NCBI GenBank assembly: GCA_030490835.1
Contig: CM059973.1
Coordinates: 85,513,221 to 85,577,220, forward strand
Origin: Annona cherimola
Taxonomy: Eukaryota > Streptophyta > Magnoliopsida > Magnoliales > Annonaceae
Direction of reading: 5' to 3'
DNA length: 64,000 nt
The notes under the pieces were generated by a model. It was given only the letters and a program-made list of their open reading frames with translations. It did not search any database and was not told the origin of the DNA. Below, piece by piece: positions 24,882 through 37,489 of the stretch (the stretch's first letter is position 1; every line of letters begins with the position of its first letter). The position numbers and the translations under genes are program-made.

Positions 24882-25460
24882 GGATCAGATATGAATGACA
24901 TAAACGGGAATGGAAATCCTAGCCCATTCTTATCCTAACGCCGTCTTTTCATCCTTCTTAACATTTACTTTGCCACAAATTAAATGGGACAATGACGAAA
25001 TACTATCTTCGGTTTGCTAAAATTACTACCGTCGTTTTTAAAAAAATAATAACATGCCTTTACCATTTTTTATACAGTTTTTTTTTTTTTTTACAACACA
25101 GTAGTACTTTTTTTTTTGGTTTTATCTGGTCCACTTATCCCATGCAAGTTATGAGCAAACTGTCAATTTTCAATACTAGTTTACAGAAAACATTACTTTT
25201 TCATTCTATCGATTTGTACCCCTTCCCTAGTGATCAGCAATCAGTCAATCGCTTGTGCTTAAGGGGCAACTTAGGCTGGGTGCATTCAGGTCAGCCTTAA
25301 CCTTAATTTATTTTAAAAACCTGATATCTTATTCTACTAGATTTTATGTCGAATTGATAATAAACTTACTCCACTATATCTTTTAAAATTGGATTCGTTT
25401 CAATTCCAAATCAAAATTTCAAAATAGTTTTTATATTATATTTGAAAATAATATTTTCGT
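24882..25460. other. Intergenic, nothing recognised
   Basis: AT-rich sequence with T tracts near 25080 and 25110. The one longer frame is low-complexity and not convincing as a gene. Confidence 0.4.
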
Positions 25461-25464
25461 TGCC

Positions 25465-25925
25465 TAAGGTGTATTTGGAAAGTAATAAAACATTTGGATG
25501 AAAGTTTTTTAAAACAAAACAAATGATATGATATAATAAAGATAACAATGATGAGCAAAGAGAATAATCTTAAAATATATAAATTAGTTGTATTAGTAAT
25601 TATGTATAAATAGTTGAAAATAGATTAGTCGTACGAAAAGCTATAAATAAATAATTAAAAAATACGATAGTTGCAAATAGTGAATAAATTTTTAATTAAA
25701 AAACTTTAGTTTGTAAATTTTTATAATTAAGATGTGTTTGTTTAGTCATAAAAGTTTTTAATCTAAAACTTTTTACTCTATATAATTATTATATTTTTTA
25801 ATTCGTTATTGACATATTATGTATAACTATTTTACTTTTTAATCATTTAACCATAATTATTCATATAACTAACTTATCTATTTTAATATTATTCTCTTTA
25901 CTCATCATCACTACTTTTATCGGAG
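25465..25925. mobile_element. Second head-to-head MITE pair
   Basis: About 25465-25725 is one orientation of the GTGTGTTTGG-ended family (AAGGTGTATTTGGAAAGTAA start), and about 25730-25925 is the opposite orientation (AAGATGTGTTTGTTTAGTC start). The second is cut short by the foldback fragment that begins at 25923. Arrangement matches the pair at 22066-22600. Confidence 0.5.
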
Positions 25926-26170
25926 GAGCTGACTAAATGCACTTGAGTGCATTTAGCATCTGTGCGCTCTGGTGCATTTTACCTATTTTATATTTTTTTT
26001 TGCATTTTTTTGATACAACTGTTAATTTATGTGTATTAAGTTTTACCATTTTTGATATTTTTAGATATTTTTTTAATTTTTTAAAATCAGTGATATTTTC
26101 GTAATTCATATTATTTTATTTTATTTCAAAAAGTTTCAAAAAAAAAATTTTACGGCTCCCCGGACACCAC
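25923..26170. mobile_element. Half of a foldback MITE (family 3)
   Basis: It starts ggaggagctgactaaatgca and carries the inner core shared with the copies at 35391 and 55341 (ATACAACTGTTAATTTATGT, AAGTTTTACCATTTTTGATA). The opposite arm is missing. It lies upstream of the histone H4 promoter. Confidence 0.45.
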
Positions 26171-26330
26171 TTCAAATAAATACACATTGACGGATTTTGG
26201 CCAGGTTGCAAGTCGCAATCCTTCATATGCCCGCGGCTTCGGGGGGGGGGGGGAGGAGAAGCACACCCCGCCGTCAAAATCCCAAATACAAAATGCGCGG
26301 GCCACCAAATCTATTTCGAACCAGTCTTTT

Positions 26331-26348
26331 CCACGTCATCGATCCGCA
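26331..26348 (+). promoter_or_regulatory. Type I (Hex-Oct) histone promoter element
   Basis: CCACGTCATCGATCCGCA matches the plant histone type I composite: hexamer ACGTCA joined to the octamer core CGATCCGC, differing only at the last octamer base (A for G). This element gives S-phase and meristem expression in plant H3 and H4 genes. It lies about 115 bp upstream of the TATA box. Confidence 0.85.
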
Positions 26349-26405
26349 CATTAGACAGAGAACCATCCCAGCCGTCCAAACGAAACAATCAACAGATGCT
26401 GAAGC

Positions 26406-26413
26406 GCGCCAAA
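26406..26413. promoter_or_regulatory. E2F-type site in the H4 promoter
   Basis: GCGCCAAA, the reverse complement of TTTGGCGC, fits the E2F consensus TTTSSCGC. It lies between the Hex-Oct element and the TATA box, where a cell-cycle site would be expected. Binding is inferred from sequence only. Confidence 0.55.
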
Positions 26414-26461
26414 TACTAAAGCCGAAAATCTATTTCTGCGCCCTTCCCCGCCCGACCACTC

Positions 26462-26469
26462 TATTTAAA
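26462..26469 (+). promoter_or_regulatory. TATA box of histone H4
   Basis: TATTTAAA, about 210 bp before the ATG and downstream of the Hex-Oct and E2F-type elements. It implies transcription starting near 26495. Confidence 0.65.
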
Positions 26470-26670
26470 GTTATAAACCACCCAACTCTCGTCAGCATCT
26501 CTGCAGCGCATCTCGACGTCCGAAGCTTTAGGAAATTCAGGTCAGGTCAGCTCCCTCTCCCTTGCATTCTTCTCTTCTCTTCTTTCCGCTTCAATTCCTA
26601 TTACCCGGGGGTCAATCCTCATGCTCATCTGAAACGTTAATCTCACAGGAGGCGAAAGCGGGAAGGGTAG

Positions 26671-26985
<315 letters not shown>

Positions 26986-27005
26986 GCGGGGGTGTTCTTT
27001 TTTGT

Positions 27006-27011
27006 AATAAA
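27006..27011 (+). terminator. Poly(A) signal of histone H4
   Basis: AATAAA lies 21 bp past the H4 stop. Plant histone mRNAs are polyadenylated, so a hexamer here is expected. No animal-type histone stem-loop is evident. Confidence 0.6.
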
Positions 27012-27389
27012 GTCTTGCTGTCAAGAAATGGTGAAGTGATGGAGGTGGGGCAGCTGGTGAAGTGGAGCCGCGTAAGAAAGAGGCACCTCCGATGCTTATG
27101 TGATTAGGATGCGGAAGGGTTGAGGCCGTCGGTTCTTGTTCCCGCTTACTCGGTTCAAAAATGGAATCCCACTGTATGGTTTTGAGCTAATGTTCGTTTT
27201 CTTGTTATTTTTTAGGATTACTGTAGTTTCATTCCATTCTAGAGACATTTGATACCGACTGTGAAATCACTCTCAAGGATGTATCTATATCTTCAATGAA
27301 AAGAATTGGTGTTCACAAAACTGCAAGAAATTCTCAAGAAAAAATGATACAAAGGGTGTGTTTGGTTGGGTTAAAAACATGTTAATTTA

Positions 27390-27960
27390 GGGTGTGTTTG
27401 TTTAGGGCAAAAAAATGTTAATTAAAATTTTTCAATCTAAAACTTTTCACTTTTCATAATTATTCTATTTTTTAATTATTTTTTAATTATTTTTTCACAT
27501 TTTTCTATACAAACTATCTTATTTTTTAATCATTTATACACAACTACCCATACAACTAATCTATTTATTTTAACTTTATTTTCTTTATTCTTTATTATTA
27601 CTTTTATTATATCATATTACTTTCTATTGATTTGATAACTTCTACTTCAAAAATTTTTTATTAAAAGTTTTACCTCCAACCAAACACACCCTTAGAGTGT
27701 GTTTGTTAAAGAGTAAAAGTTGTTAAGTTAAAATTTTTTAATTTAAAATTTTTCACTTTTTACAATTTTTGTATTTTTTAATCATTTTTTTACATTTTTC
27801 TATACAATTATTTTACTTTTTAATTATTTCTACACAATTATCTACATAAATAATTTATTTATTTTAATTTTAGTCTATTTATTCTTTATCGTTATTTTTA
27901 TTATATCATATCATTTAACAATTTCTATTTTTTTTATAAAATGTCTTATTTTTATTAAAT
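27390..27960. mobile_element. Two tandem GTGTGTTTGG-ended MITEs
   Basis: The first, about 27395-27693, starts AGGGTGTGTTTGTTTAGGG and ends CCAACCAAACACACCCTT. The second starts at once as AGAGTGTGTTTGTTAAAGAG and fades near 27960. Both have the family interior (CTATACAATTATTTTAC, TTATTATATCATAT). Same-orientation adjacency contrasts with the head-to-head pairs at 22 and 25.5 kb. Confidence 0.6.
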
Positions 27961-30900
27961 TTATTTAGATAATAATTTCATGTGACCTTATTTATTTTTT
28001 ACTTTGATTGTTGATAGTAAATTCATTATATTTATTATACTTAGCATTGTTTTTAATTAAAAAATTAATTTTTATCAAAATTAAAGATATTATAAGTCAA
28101 TGTATTTATCTAGAAATTATGAATAAGTAAATTATTATAATCATAAAGTATATTTTAAAATTAGTTGGTGTAAATATAATAATTTTCAAAGAGTTTATTA
28201 TTTTTATTGGTAAATTTTAATTTTTATTAGTTTGAGAGTAATTTGAATTTTAATTCAAAATTAAGATTGAAATTAATGTTAACCCAATTCAAACTTGAAT
28301 AACATCTCAATTCTAATATTAGAATAAAGTTTAAGATTTGAGTTTATCTAATCCGGTGAGGCTCCTCGGTTTCGTCGTCGTCATTACCAAAAGCTTCCTC
28401 GCCTCCATCACGATGATGGTAATTTTTTCTCAGAAGTTTTTAGGATTTTTAGTTTTCTGTATGTAAATGGAGTTGACGGTTAATTTTCGGAGCCAATGAA
28501 ACTTCTGGCGTTCCTTTTGATTTGTGGTGTCTATGGAAATTGTAATTTGGCTAGTTTTTCATGAGTTTTTGATTTCTTGTGTTCCTCTGATGTGTTGTGC
28601 CTTCTGGAGACTCATTTTAGGTCCCCATGCTTTGGTAGATTTCATTTGCGAAAATCTCCTGATGCCCGGGCATGATATAGCAGTAGGTCTTCATAGTAAT
28701 TGGCTCATCTTGTTGGCCTATAAGCTGTATGGATGAGAGCCTTGACGTTTGCCGACTCAAAACTGCTATTTTGTAAGCAATATTGCACAATTCACTGATG
28801 TTTGTGCGTCCCAATTGTGACCCATAAACAAGATGTTAGTCTATATATATCATCTGGAGTTATAACTTGGTCCAATGTTGAAATTTTCGTGGCAGACTTC
28901 CAAGTCCCCATCCAATTTTGTTTTCCTTTATTATTATTATTATTTGATATGGGAGTTTAAATTAGCTACTGGGCATTTCATTTCCGAATAAATAGACAAC
29001 TGCGTTACACATGTTGATCATATACTTTTTTAATATTATAATTTTGAAGATTGATCATATCCAGTTTCGTATTTGTATTTCGTCTCCCTTCATTTTACCA
29101 CTGGCTAATAATGTAATCCTTTATGTTAAATAATCAAATAGGATTTATTTGACCTTCTTTCATAATTCTATTTCGTGTACATGGGCACTTTTTTCTTAGA
29201 GCTGCATCTATAATGAATCAAATCAAACTTGAGTTCTCCCTTGATGTTACATGAATGTTCTTCTTAAAATCAAATAATTAATCCCTTCATCAAGTTCTTT
29301 ATCTATAGTTTTCACATTAGATTTGTCTTTTTCAATCTCCTCTTTTATAATATCAAAAATATTGAATAGATCCTTCTTTCACACAATAACAGAATTCTAC
29401 CAATATTTACAAATGAATGTCTCATTTTGGAAATCATCAATAATATCCCATTTTGTCCATTAGATTTTTTTCCTTAAGCTACTCAATCAACTTTTATTGC
29501 TTGCTTCCCCAATTCTACGATGAATTATCTAATATAGTATTTTCAATACCAAACTCTTTAGGTTCAAAATTCACAATTGACCGTCAAGCGCAGGAAAAGT
29601 TTAGACTTTGTTTTGCGCACGAAATGAAACCTTGTGACTCCTTGCACTTTGGAAAATTACTTCCTTATTTATCGAAATACTTTTCAAATATACCAAATCT
29701 TTTGATTTATTTCATCGCTCGAACTCATTATAAAAAGCTTCCAAGGATAATAATTAGATAAGAGAAGCTTCAGCTTATCACTACAAAAGGAGGAAGGGTT
29801 ATTTGAAGAAAAATGATATGCATAATCATTAGCTTTAACTCTTTTATATTTTGTTATTTATTTTTCTTAACCCTCTTTATCATTTGATGTATTTTATTCC
29901 AGTCTCTCAATTATATACTCATCAACTTTGACTTTTAAATTATAGTTTAAACTTTAACGATAACCTCCACTTCATTGCAAAGAAAATATGTCTATACCAC
30001 TTTTAACTGTCCATGAATAATACTTTTCAACATATTCCTCAACGCTTCAATTACTTTATTGCAACTGATAAAATTATTTTGGTAATATATCATACCCTCC
30101 GTACAAAAATTTTTTTACTTTAAAATTGCTTTAAAGTATGGCCAAGTTGAACCATATAGAATCTCAAAAACGGATGTCATAAATTCCTCAACTCATTTGT
30201 TAACATAGACATTGCTAACTGTATCTTTTCATCTTCCAACTCATACGATAATATGCAAATAGTACTCAATAAACCTCACCTAATTTTGAAATCTCCATAG
30301 TTTCATTCACTACGAACATCATTAGCGTGAAATTAAATATGCCCATATCTCTCTTCTTGGTAATTCAGATATCAAAATTAAAATATTTTTACTTAAATAA
30401 CTTGAGCAATAATAACCATGAAATATCTATAGAAAACATTAGGACAAAAGTAAGAAGATCTCCATGCTAATTTAAAATTTTTATCCATAACTTCGTTCGC
30501 AAAAAGACATGCTTATAAACTTCGTTTGCAAAAATGTCATCATCATTAACTTTGATCAAGTTTTGTGTCTCAGTTAAATGTAAGAGCATCATTAGATGAT
30601 GCACCACTTGATCTTGATCATAGCGGGTCTAATTCAAGAGGTCAAAGTTTGACTTTGTTGAAAATTCAAACTTTCATCACTGATAAGACTGTTTTTGCAA
30701 ACAGAGGGTGGTATTTGGAAAGTGATAGAACTTTTGGATGAAAATTTTATATATAAATGCATTGTTGACAATATCCTATTAAAAAAAAAAAAACAATGAT
30801 AGAGTTGAATGAAAATTTTTCTAGAAATAGTTTCTTCGAAATTAGTTTTTTTTTCTTAAATTGAAAACAATTTCTAAGATCTTATGAAAATAAGCGGACC

Positions 30901-31007
30901 CTCATACGTATATATGTATGGGATTAGGATTCAAAACAGTCAGCTGTTTTAAATCATGATTTGTGTTTGTGTGTATATTATAAGCATATATACTGCACAC
31001 GATCGGG

Positions 31008-31038
<31 letters not shown>

Positions 31039-32735
31039 CTTATTTTCATTTCAAAAGTTGCGAAAGGCACTTCTGCAAGATTCAAAGGCTGGGATTTTTC
31101 TGTAAAATTCAGGAATTGTTTGAACAACAAAAATTAAAAGGAGTTGGTTGGAAAAAAAATTAATAACATCAAAATAAAGATTTATTTGAAAGAAGATTAT
31201 AAGGAGTTGGTTGCAAAACAATTTTTTAAATAGCAGAAAACTTTAAAATTATAAAATTATTTTTTAAAAAGATATTGACAAAAACTGCTTAAAAAGAGAA
31301 GAAAACAACTTCTTGCTTTTCCAAACCAAACTACAAAGGATGTTATAATACCCATTTTAAAAATATTAAGAAATACCAATTTACAAAACAAAAACCTTTC
31401 AGCAAGTTGATAAAAAGATCTTTTCAATAGTCATCTAATGCTTTCCCTTGATATCTTTATGCTTATCAACACTTATGTTATTCAAATGCAAAATATTCTA
31501 ATTATGGTCATCTTACCAAGAAGAGAGAGATGAACGAATCCTGTTTCATACCAATGATACTAGTGAAAATATGAAGCTATTTCAAGACAAGGTAGAATAT
31601 ATTGATTACCATTTTGCATGATATCACATAAGCAGAAATGAAAGTGACAATTTGCAACATTCAAGTTAAAAGACAAGTCGAGGAACTGCTGACAAATCTG
31701 AGATTTCTTGCTATTCAGAATCATTTAAATCAAAAGCAATTTTGAAATAAAGGTTTTCTTCGCAAAAGAGAATATAAATATGCAATCAAAATATTTCATT
31801 AGCTGCAACAATATAACCAACGCACAGAAGAATAAGCTCAACATTATCATAAGTGGAAAGTTAAAAGTGAGATAAAGATGTCTCCTTTTTAATAAGGTGA
31901 AGACTATTGTGAATGTTTAAATTATAATTTAGGTCAAAGTTCATGAGTATAAGTTCAAAAAACTGGAATATAGTACATCAAATGACAGTGAGTTTAGAAC
32001 AACAAACAACAAAATAAAAAAAAAAAGAAAAAAAGCTAAGGGTTATACAAATCGTCCTTCTTGAAATAACACAAATTCCTTTAATGATATTGATCAATTT
32101 TCAAATCATAATGATCAACATCATCTTCTCCTACTAAATTATCAAACTTGTTAACTTTTATAATTGAGGTGAGCGCGTCTATAAATCAAAATTTTGACAC
32201 ATTTGAAAGACATTTAAAACAAACATTACGAAGTAATTTTAAACATTACAATGTAAAACAGGTTTCATCGAGGGTAAAATCAAAGTTGCACAACTTCTCT
32301 TACACATGATGATAATCAATTGCTCATTCAAGAACCTAAAAGAGTTGGCCATTAAAATGTCTATACGAAATAATCCATTGTTTGAGTCGAAAAACAAGTA
32401 ATGCAGGTCGATTTGGTGGCAAAAGAAAGAGTGTCCAATGATAAAGCTGAGATTATTAAAGATTTCCACAATGAAAAGTTCATTCATAAACATCAGAAAA
32501 CTCCATTGTTATGGAGGAAGAAACTATTCAACACTCCAATATTACAAAGGTTATGTTGGAAAAACAAACACATTGCAAAACTATAGAGGAAGAAACAACT
32601 AATGAAGTCATTAGATTGTTTGACTTTACGAAGATTATTCTTCGAATATCAAAGTAAAACTTATGGTTGATTAATTCATCATCGAAATTCAAAATTTCTA
32701 CATCTAAAAGAAAAAAGAATTTAAGACCACAAAAT
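27961..32735. other. Long AT-rich intergenic stretch, nothing firmly recognised
   Basis: No exon, RNA gene or complete transposon could be supported. A GC-richer patch at 28366-28411 followed by a donor-like GTAATT resembles a lone first exon, but no second exon was found. A truncated MITE end (GGTATTTGGAAAGTGATAG) is at 30708, and an (AT)n microsatellite at 31012-31038. Parts of 29300-30650 and 31450-32700 are more complex than the surrounding AT tracts and could be old transposon coding sequence, but I could not match them to a family. Confidence 0.35.
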
Positions 32736-32739
32736 AAGG

Positions 32740-33045
32740 GCCTGTTTTGGAAGATGTAAAAGTAAAGGTGGAGAAAGTGAGCATGGGAAAAATTTTTAAA
32801 AAGTGAGAGAGTGATATAATATATGATAGGAGTAATAATTTAAAATAAAAGAATGCAGTTAAAATAAATAGGATACTCATATGAAAAATGTGAAAAAATG
32901 ATAGCAAGGTAGAGGTAATAATAAAAAAAGTAGGACAGTAGTTAAGATGTTAAATTGTAGTAAAAGAAGTAAAAATGTTTAGCGAGGATTTTTTTTTAAA
33001 ATTTTTAAAACACTTTTACCTGTTCCCAAGCACACCCTGACAGCA
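32740..33045. mobile_element. hAT-like MITE copy
   Basis: It starts GGGCCTGTTTTGGAAGATG and ends TTCCCAAGCACACCCTGAC, so the termini are diverged relatives of GGGTGTGTTTGG/CCAAACACACCC. The interior carries TATAATATATGATAGGAGTA-like sequence of the same family. Non-coding. Confidence 0.5.
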
Positions 33046-33139
33046 TAAGAAAGATCGATGAAATGTAATTTGATATTTACAACAAAGACTGACATCATTA
33101 ATTTGTGTTTGGATTGTGGTTAACATTGATAAGACTAGA

Positions 33140-33630
33140 ATAATTTACCTTTATAATTTACACTTGTAAGTCAATACAAGATTAGACACATTTGAACTGC
33201 ATTCTATCTGGCTTAATCTAGCCCCCCTAATGTATGTTATTTGCATTACTGAACAAACCATTGAATTCACTGCATCAGGTAGGTTTTATATTGTTGCAGT
33301 GCCAGAATTGAACCCTCAAAAGACGAACTGCAAGACTAGGCAAAAAATGCATATACAAATAATAAAGACAAAGAACTGACTGTGGACTTGGTTTGAAGTA
33401 GAGTCACCTTAAACCATACGGGTCTGGATATCCATGTCTTGGCTATATTGTTGTTAAGCAGATGGAAAGACCACTAATTTATGATTTGCACTTGCATGTA
33501 AACCAGAGAATAGACTAGAGTTGAGACACATCTGACCTGCATTCTGGAATCTATCAGGATTCTAATATGCAACTATTACTACTACATAAACCAACAAACT
33601 TATGTCATCAGGCAGGATGTGAATATACTC
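33140..33630. repeat. Diverged tandem duplication
   Basis: The stretch about 33140-33290 reappears, diverged, at about 33465-33630. Shared landmarks in the same order are TTTGCACTTG-like, GAGACACATCTGA-like, CTGCATTCT, and CATCAGGYAGG. The units are about 325 bp apart. No coding or transposon identity is visible. Confidence 0.5.
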
Positions 33631-34600
33631 CACAAGGAGCCGTACAGACACAAAACAAACCCATCTGCGGCAAATTCTCCAATCATGTCCAATTCTATGC
33701 ACAAACAAAGTCTTTTTGAATCCTTGAATAAGAACATTTAAACATATGGAATAATATCAATTTAAGAGGGAATAATACAGCCTTGTCTATTCTCTTTCCG
33801 TTGATCTTGCAAAAATAGGCAAGAATAAGCTAGTTAGTGAATCTCAACACTGGTAGATAGGAATCGCACCATGTATGTCATAGGAAGAAAATATTTACCT
33901 AGCAGTTGGTAAAGGAGAGTGGCTCTACCTCTTGTGAGGAATTTGAAAGATTCATTTAATTTCAAGAAAGAAGAGAGAAGCATTTAACTCCTAGGACCAA
34001 CAGAACTCAAATCTTCTATTCGCCTCTTTTTAGAAAACTTGAAAAGTCATATTTCAGTTTTGTGATTGATAATTCTATATGTTGCACTTATGAGCTGTTC
34101 ACACTAGAAAGAAGAGTTCCGTACAAGAACAGAATAGTCAGAAGACCGATTGCAGGATTCTGAACTAACAGATATACAAATAATAACTACCCAAGATTTG
34201 GGTAAGAGGAGAGAAAACAAAGACACAATGGTAGCTGCCTGCTTATTGACATTCACTTATTAACTATGGACAAGCCAATAGGCAAGATGGGGCCCTTTTT
34301 CTGTTCTCTCCCGGCAAGCGTTCCTATATCCAACTTCCCAGCACTTGAAACTCAACAAATGGATTGGACCCACCACACCATCATAAATTTTCGTAATTTA
34401 ATGAGAGATACAAAGTGACGGCGACAGGTGGTTCTTTGAAGATAAGTGTTGGATCTCTCTGCCTTTTCAAGACGTTACGCAAAGAGCCTGAAGAAATAGA
34501 ATAATAACGATGAGGATCATAAAACATCGGCTGAGTCACCGAGCCTAGATTACGCATCATACATACCATCGCATGCCACGTGCGTAAGATCTAAAATCTA
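33631..34600. other. Intergenic, nothing recognised
   Basis: Moderately complex non-coding DNA. The short frames have no recognisable product. It could include intron or untranslated sequence of an unrecognised gene connected to the island that follows. Confidence 0.3.
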
Positions 34601-35390
34601 ATCTATTCAAATGGCTGATCGTTCTCGCTTTTCGCACTCTCATACGTTTCAGCGGCTTTCATCATCTTCCTTCGATTCTTGGAGCCTGTGTAGGACGAAT
34701 AACAATTGAGTAATTAAAACCAAGAGGAGAGAACGCAGCTTGTCATCCAACGGATTCTTCTTTCTCATCTTCTAATTCAGTACTTCCTCATCCTCCCCTG
34801 TGAAAACTCAATTCCTTTACTGCTCCCGCTCTTCGATGTGCTGCCGGCCGCCAGATCTAATCCTCGGGTCTTGGGATGCGTTCACCATCAAGAAAACCGG
34901 GCAACTACGGACGCCATTCACTAGGGCAACTTCTTGCCCACTTCAATCTTACTCTGCTTGAAGCGGAATCTCACCAAGAGACTCTTTCTTCCAAAACATT
35001 TGCAAATTTAAAACAGAAATTTCCAAAATCGTACACGAAAGAGTTAAAATCAAGGAGAGGCACCGATCCTCAAAAAAGATTGAAGAAATAGATTTGCTCT
35101 TACGATGGTGCTGGTAGGCTCTGATTGGATTTGAAGGCGAAGCAGTATATCTCAGGTGTTGCATTGGCCCGTAGGAGGGAACGAACGCAGCGTTCTCTCT
35201 CATATCCCCGAAGCAGGCGACTAGCTAGCTGCAAACGAAAGCACAGAGGAGATGACATTGATGTAATTTCAGGGCAAAGCACGGGCTTTGGGAAACCTAT
35301 GAGGAACGTCTATCTCCAGGCATATGATCTTCACACAAATAAAACTCTATATCCCACGTCTATAAGGCTTTTTGCATGGAACATGAAGGA
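34601..35390 (+). other. GC-richer, leader-like island with short frames, unrecognised
   Basis: Composition departs from the AT-rich flanks. CT-rich tracts before 34876 resemble a plant 5' leader. Short ATG frames on the plus strand are 34611-34709 (32 residues), 34876-35091 (71 residues, basic) and 35125-35442 (105 residues, running into the next MITE). None matches a family I know, and no clear splice pair links them. It could be a lone transcribed fragment, a pseudogene or a gene promoter; no product is claimed. Confidence 0.25.
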
Positions 35391-35745
35391 TCCCGATCGT
35401 GTGCTTCATTGCATCGGGTGCATTAATCCGTTTTTTTTTTGAATTTTTTTTTATACAAGTGTTAATCTAAATATATTTAACATGCGTATCAATTTTTATT
35501 ATTTTTAGAGTATTTTAGATATTTATTTTTTATTTTTGAAAATTAATGGCATTTTAGTAAATTTTAGGTAATTTTTAAATTACTAAAATGCCACTAATTT
35601 TCAAAAATCGAAAATAAATATTTAAAATATTCTAAAAATGATAAAAATTAATACATATATTAAATATACTTAGATTAATTCTTGTATAATTTTTTTTTAT
35701 AAAAAATTAAAATGACTTCAGTGTACCTGGGTACACAGAATTGGA
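35391..35745. mobile_element. Foldback MITE family 3, complete copy
   Basis: The left end GGATCCCGATCGTGTGCTTC faces the reversed right end GGATTCCAATTCTGTGTACC, with inverted arms that meet near 35570 (TTTAGGTAATTTTTAAATTA). The core motif ATACAAGTGTTAATCTAAAT is shared with the copies at 25923 and 55341. The element truncates the open frame of the preceding island. Confidence 0.55.
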
Positions 35746-37480
35746 ATCCCAACCTGAGGGCTTCCTTAGTAGTCTTCCAACGGATACAATATCCAAAATT
35801 ATAACCAGTAATTTAGGATGAGAATATAATTATGTGTATTGAGAATAATTTTTTTTAGTGAAAATAACTAGCATTGAGAATAAATTTTTTATTGAAAATA
35901 AATAGATTGCATAAGTAATAAAAATACAGATTTCATTCAAGGATGTTGTATTTTATAAAATAAGCATTTATTTTTAGTAGTTAAACCTATGTTTGGCCGA
36001 GCATTTAAATCCCTTAAACGGACTTATTTTCACATAAAAGCAATTTTATCGAATTTTATAGTGTAGGGCTGAATGTTAAAATAGTTTATTCAAATTGGCA
36101 ATTCTAGAAAAACTGTTATTTAAGGAAGCTCCAGTTTCATACTTATTGGAATGGCATATGTCCATTGCATATTTTCATGAGAAAAAAGACAAAAATGTTG
36201 CCACCTTGCCGGTGATATATGCATGATATTCTACTAGTAACCATGGCCATAGCAAGATCACAAAAAATATAGGACATAGACGTAGGCTTCACAGTACTAA
36301 TTTCCTTTCATCAAGATTATTCATTATTTTTATTTTGGATGTTGTGAGTCACAGTTGTACACTTAAAATATAGGCTTTGAAATTTTATATATTGATTTGT
36401 TTTGTTGTTTCTAAAATTATTTTATTATACACCATTTATAAATTTAAAAATGATCTCGTACTTTTAATATTAATATCATTAAATGTTTTAATACTAATGC
36501 ATAATATCTAATTCTATTCATTCACCAAATTTAATTTATTTTATTTCCCAATAATTCAATCCCATTAAATTAAGTTTTATCTATTTTTTTTGAATATGTT
36601 TGAATAGAAATGGATATATATTATTTTAAAATTCAAATCAATAAGTTCTAAACGTATTTTTTTAGGAATTGGGAAAAATATTGCCTCTTTTTGCATTTTA
36701 AGTTTATAAAATATATTTCTAAATTAAAATTTATACAATGTCTAATTAATAATGCATGATAAAATATTTCTATTAAACAGCTAAATTTTAAATTGCTTTC
36801 ATGTCTCTCTTTGTAATTTTATATGCTTAAAAGCACTTTTAATATTTTAGCCAAACGTGACATCATTAGTAAAAGCACTTTTTAAATGACATTGTCAAAT
36901 ACTTAATAACTTTTTATTACAACACTTAACACAAGGCCAAACGAAGCCTAAGCTTAAGCTAAGCTAGTTTACAAAATGTGTGGATTTTCGGCTAGTCTAT
37001 TTGTCATCATTCCATGTCTTATCACGATTTACTCTCTTTATTTTGGTCCAACTAATATATTTCTTATTTTTCTAAAATATTTGCAATATTTTTATATTTA
37101 TTATCCTCAATATTTACTCATTTTAACATGTCAATAAAGAGAAATAAATATTTTTAGGAGGAAAAATACAGCGCGTACCACTGAAGATTTTAGTATATTA
37201 CATGGATTTTGGTCTACCTTGATCATGAATTAAAAATTCAATCCAAATAATCTATTTAAAGCAATTTATTTAACAAAGAAATATGATTTCTTCAAAATAA
37301 AAGATGTATATGAGCCCTAGTTGAAACCCCTGTATTCAAAATCTAAACATCTTAAAATATTATTTACAGCACATGATTATATACGCTTTTAGCAGGTACG
37401 ACCCGGCTAAGAGTTTGATTAAAGTAATTTCTAATAATATGTTAAAACAAAAATGTGTTAAACAAAATGAATGAATAAGA
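35746..37480. other. Intergenic, nothing recognised
   Basis: Very AT-rich DNA without credible exons, RNA genes or intact transposon ends. Confidence 0.45.
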
Positions 37481-37489
37481 TTTAATTTA

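Noticed and set aside
28366..28411. Lone exon-like patch before a GTAATT donor
   Set aside because: No second exon, no frame preference and no family match were found. The downstream 28700-28800 stretch has snoRNA-like C/D boxes (TGGATGA, CTGA), but the C box is imperfect and there is no closing stem.
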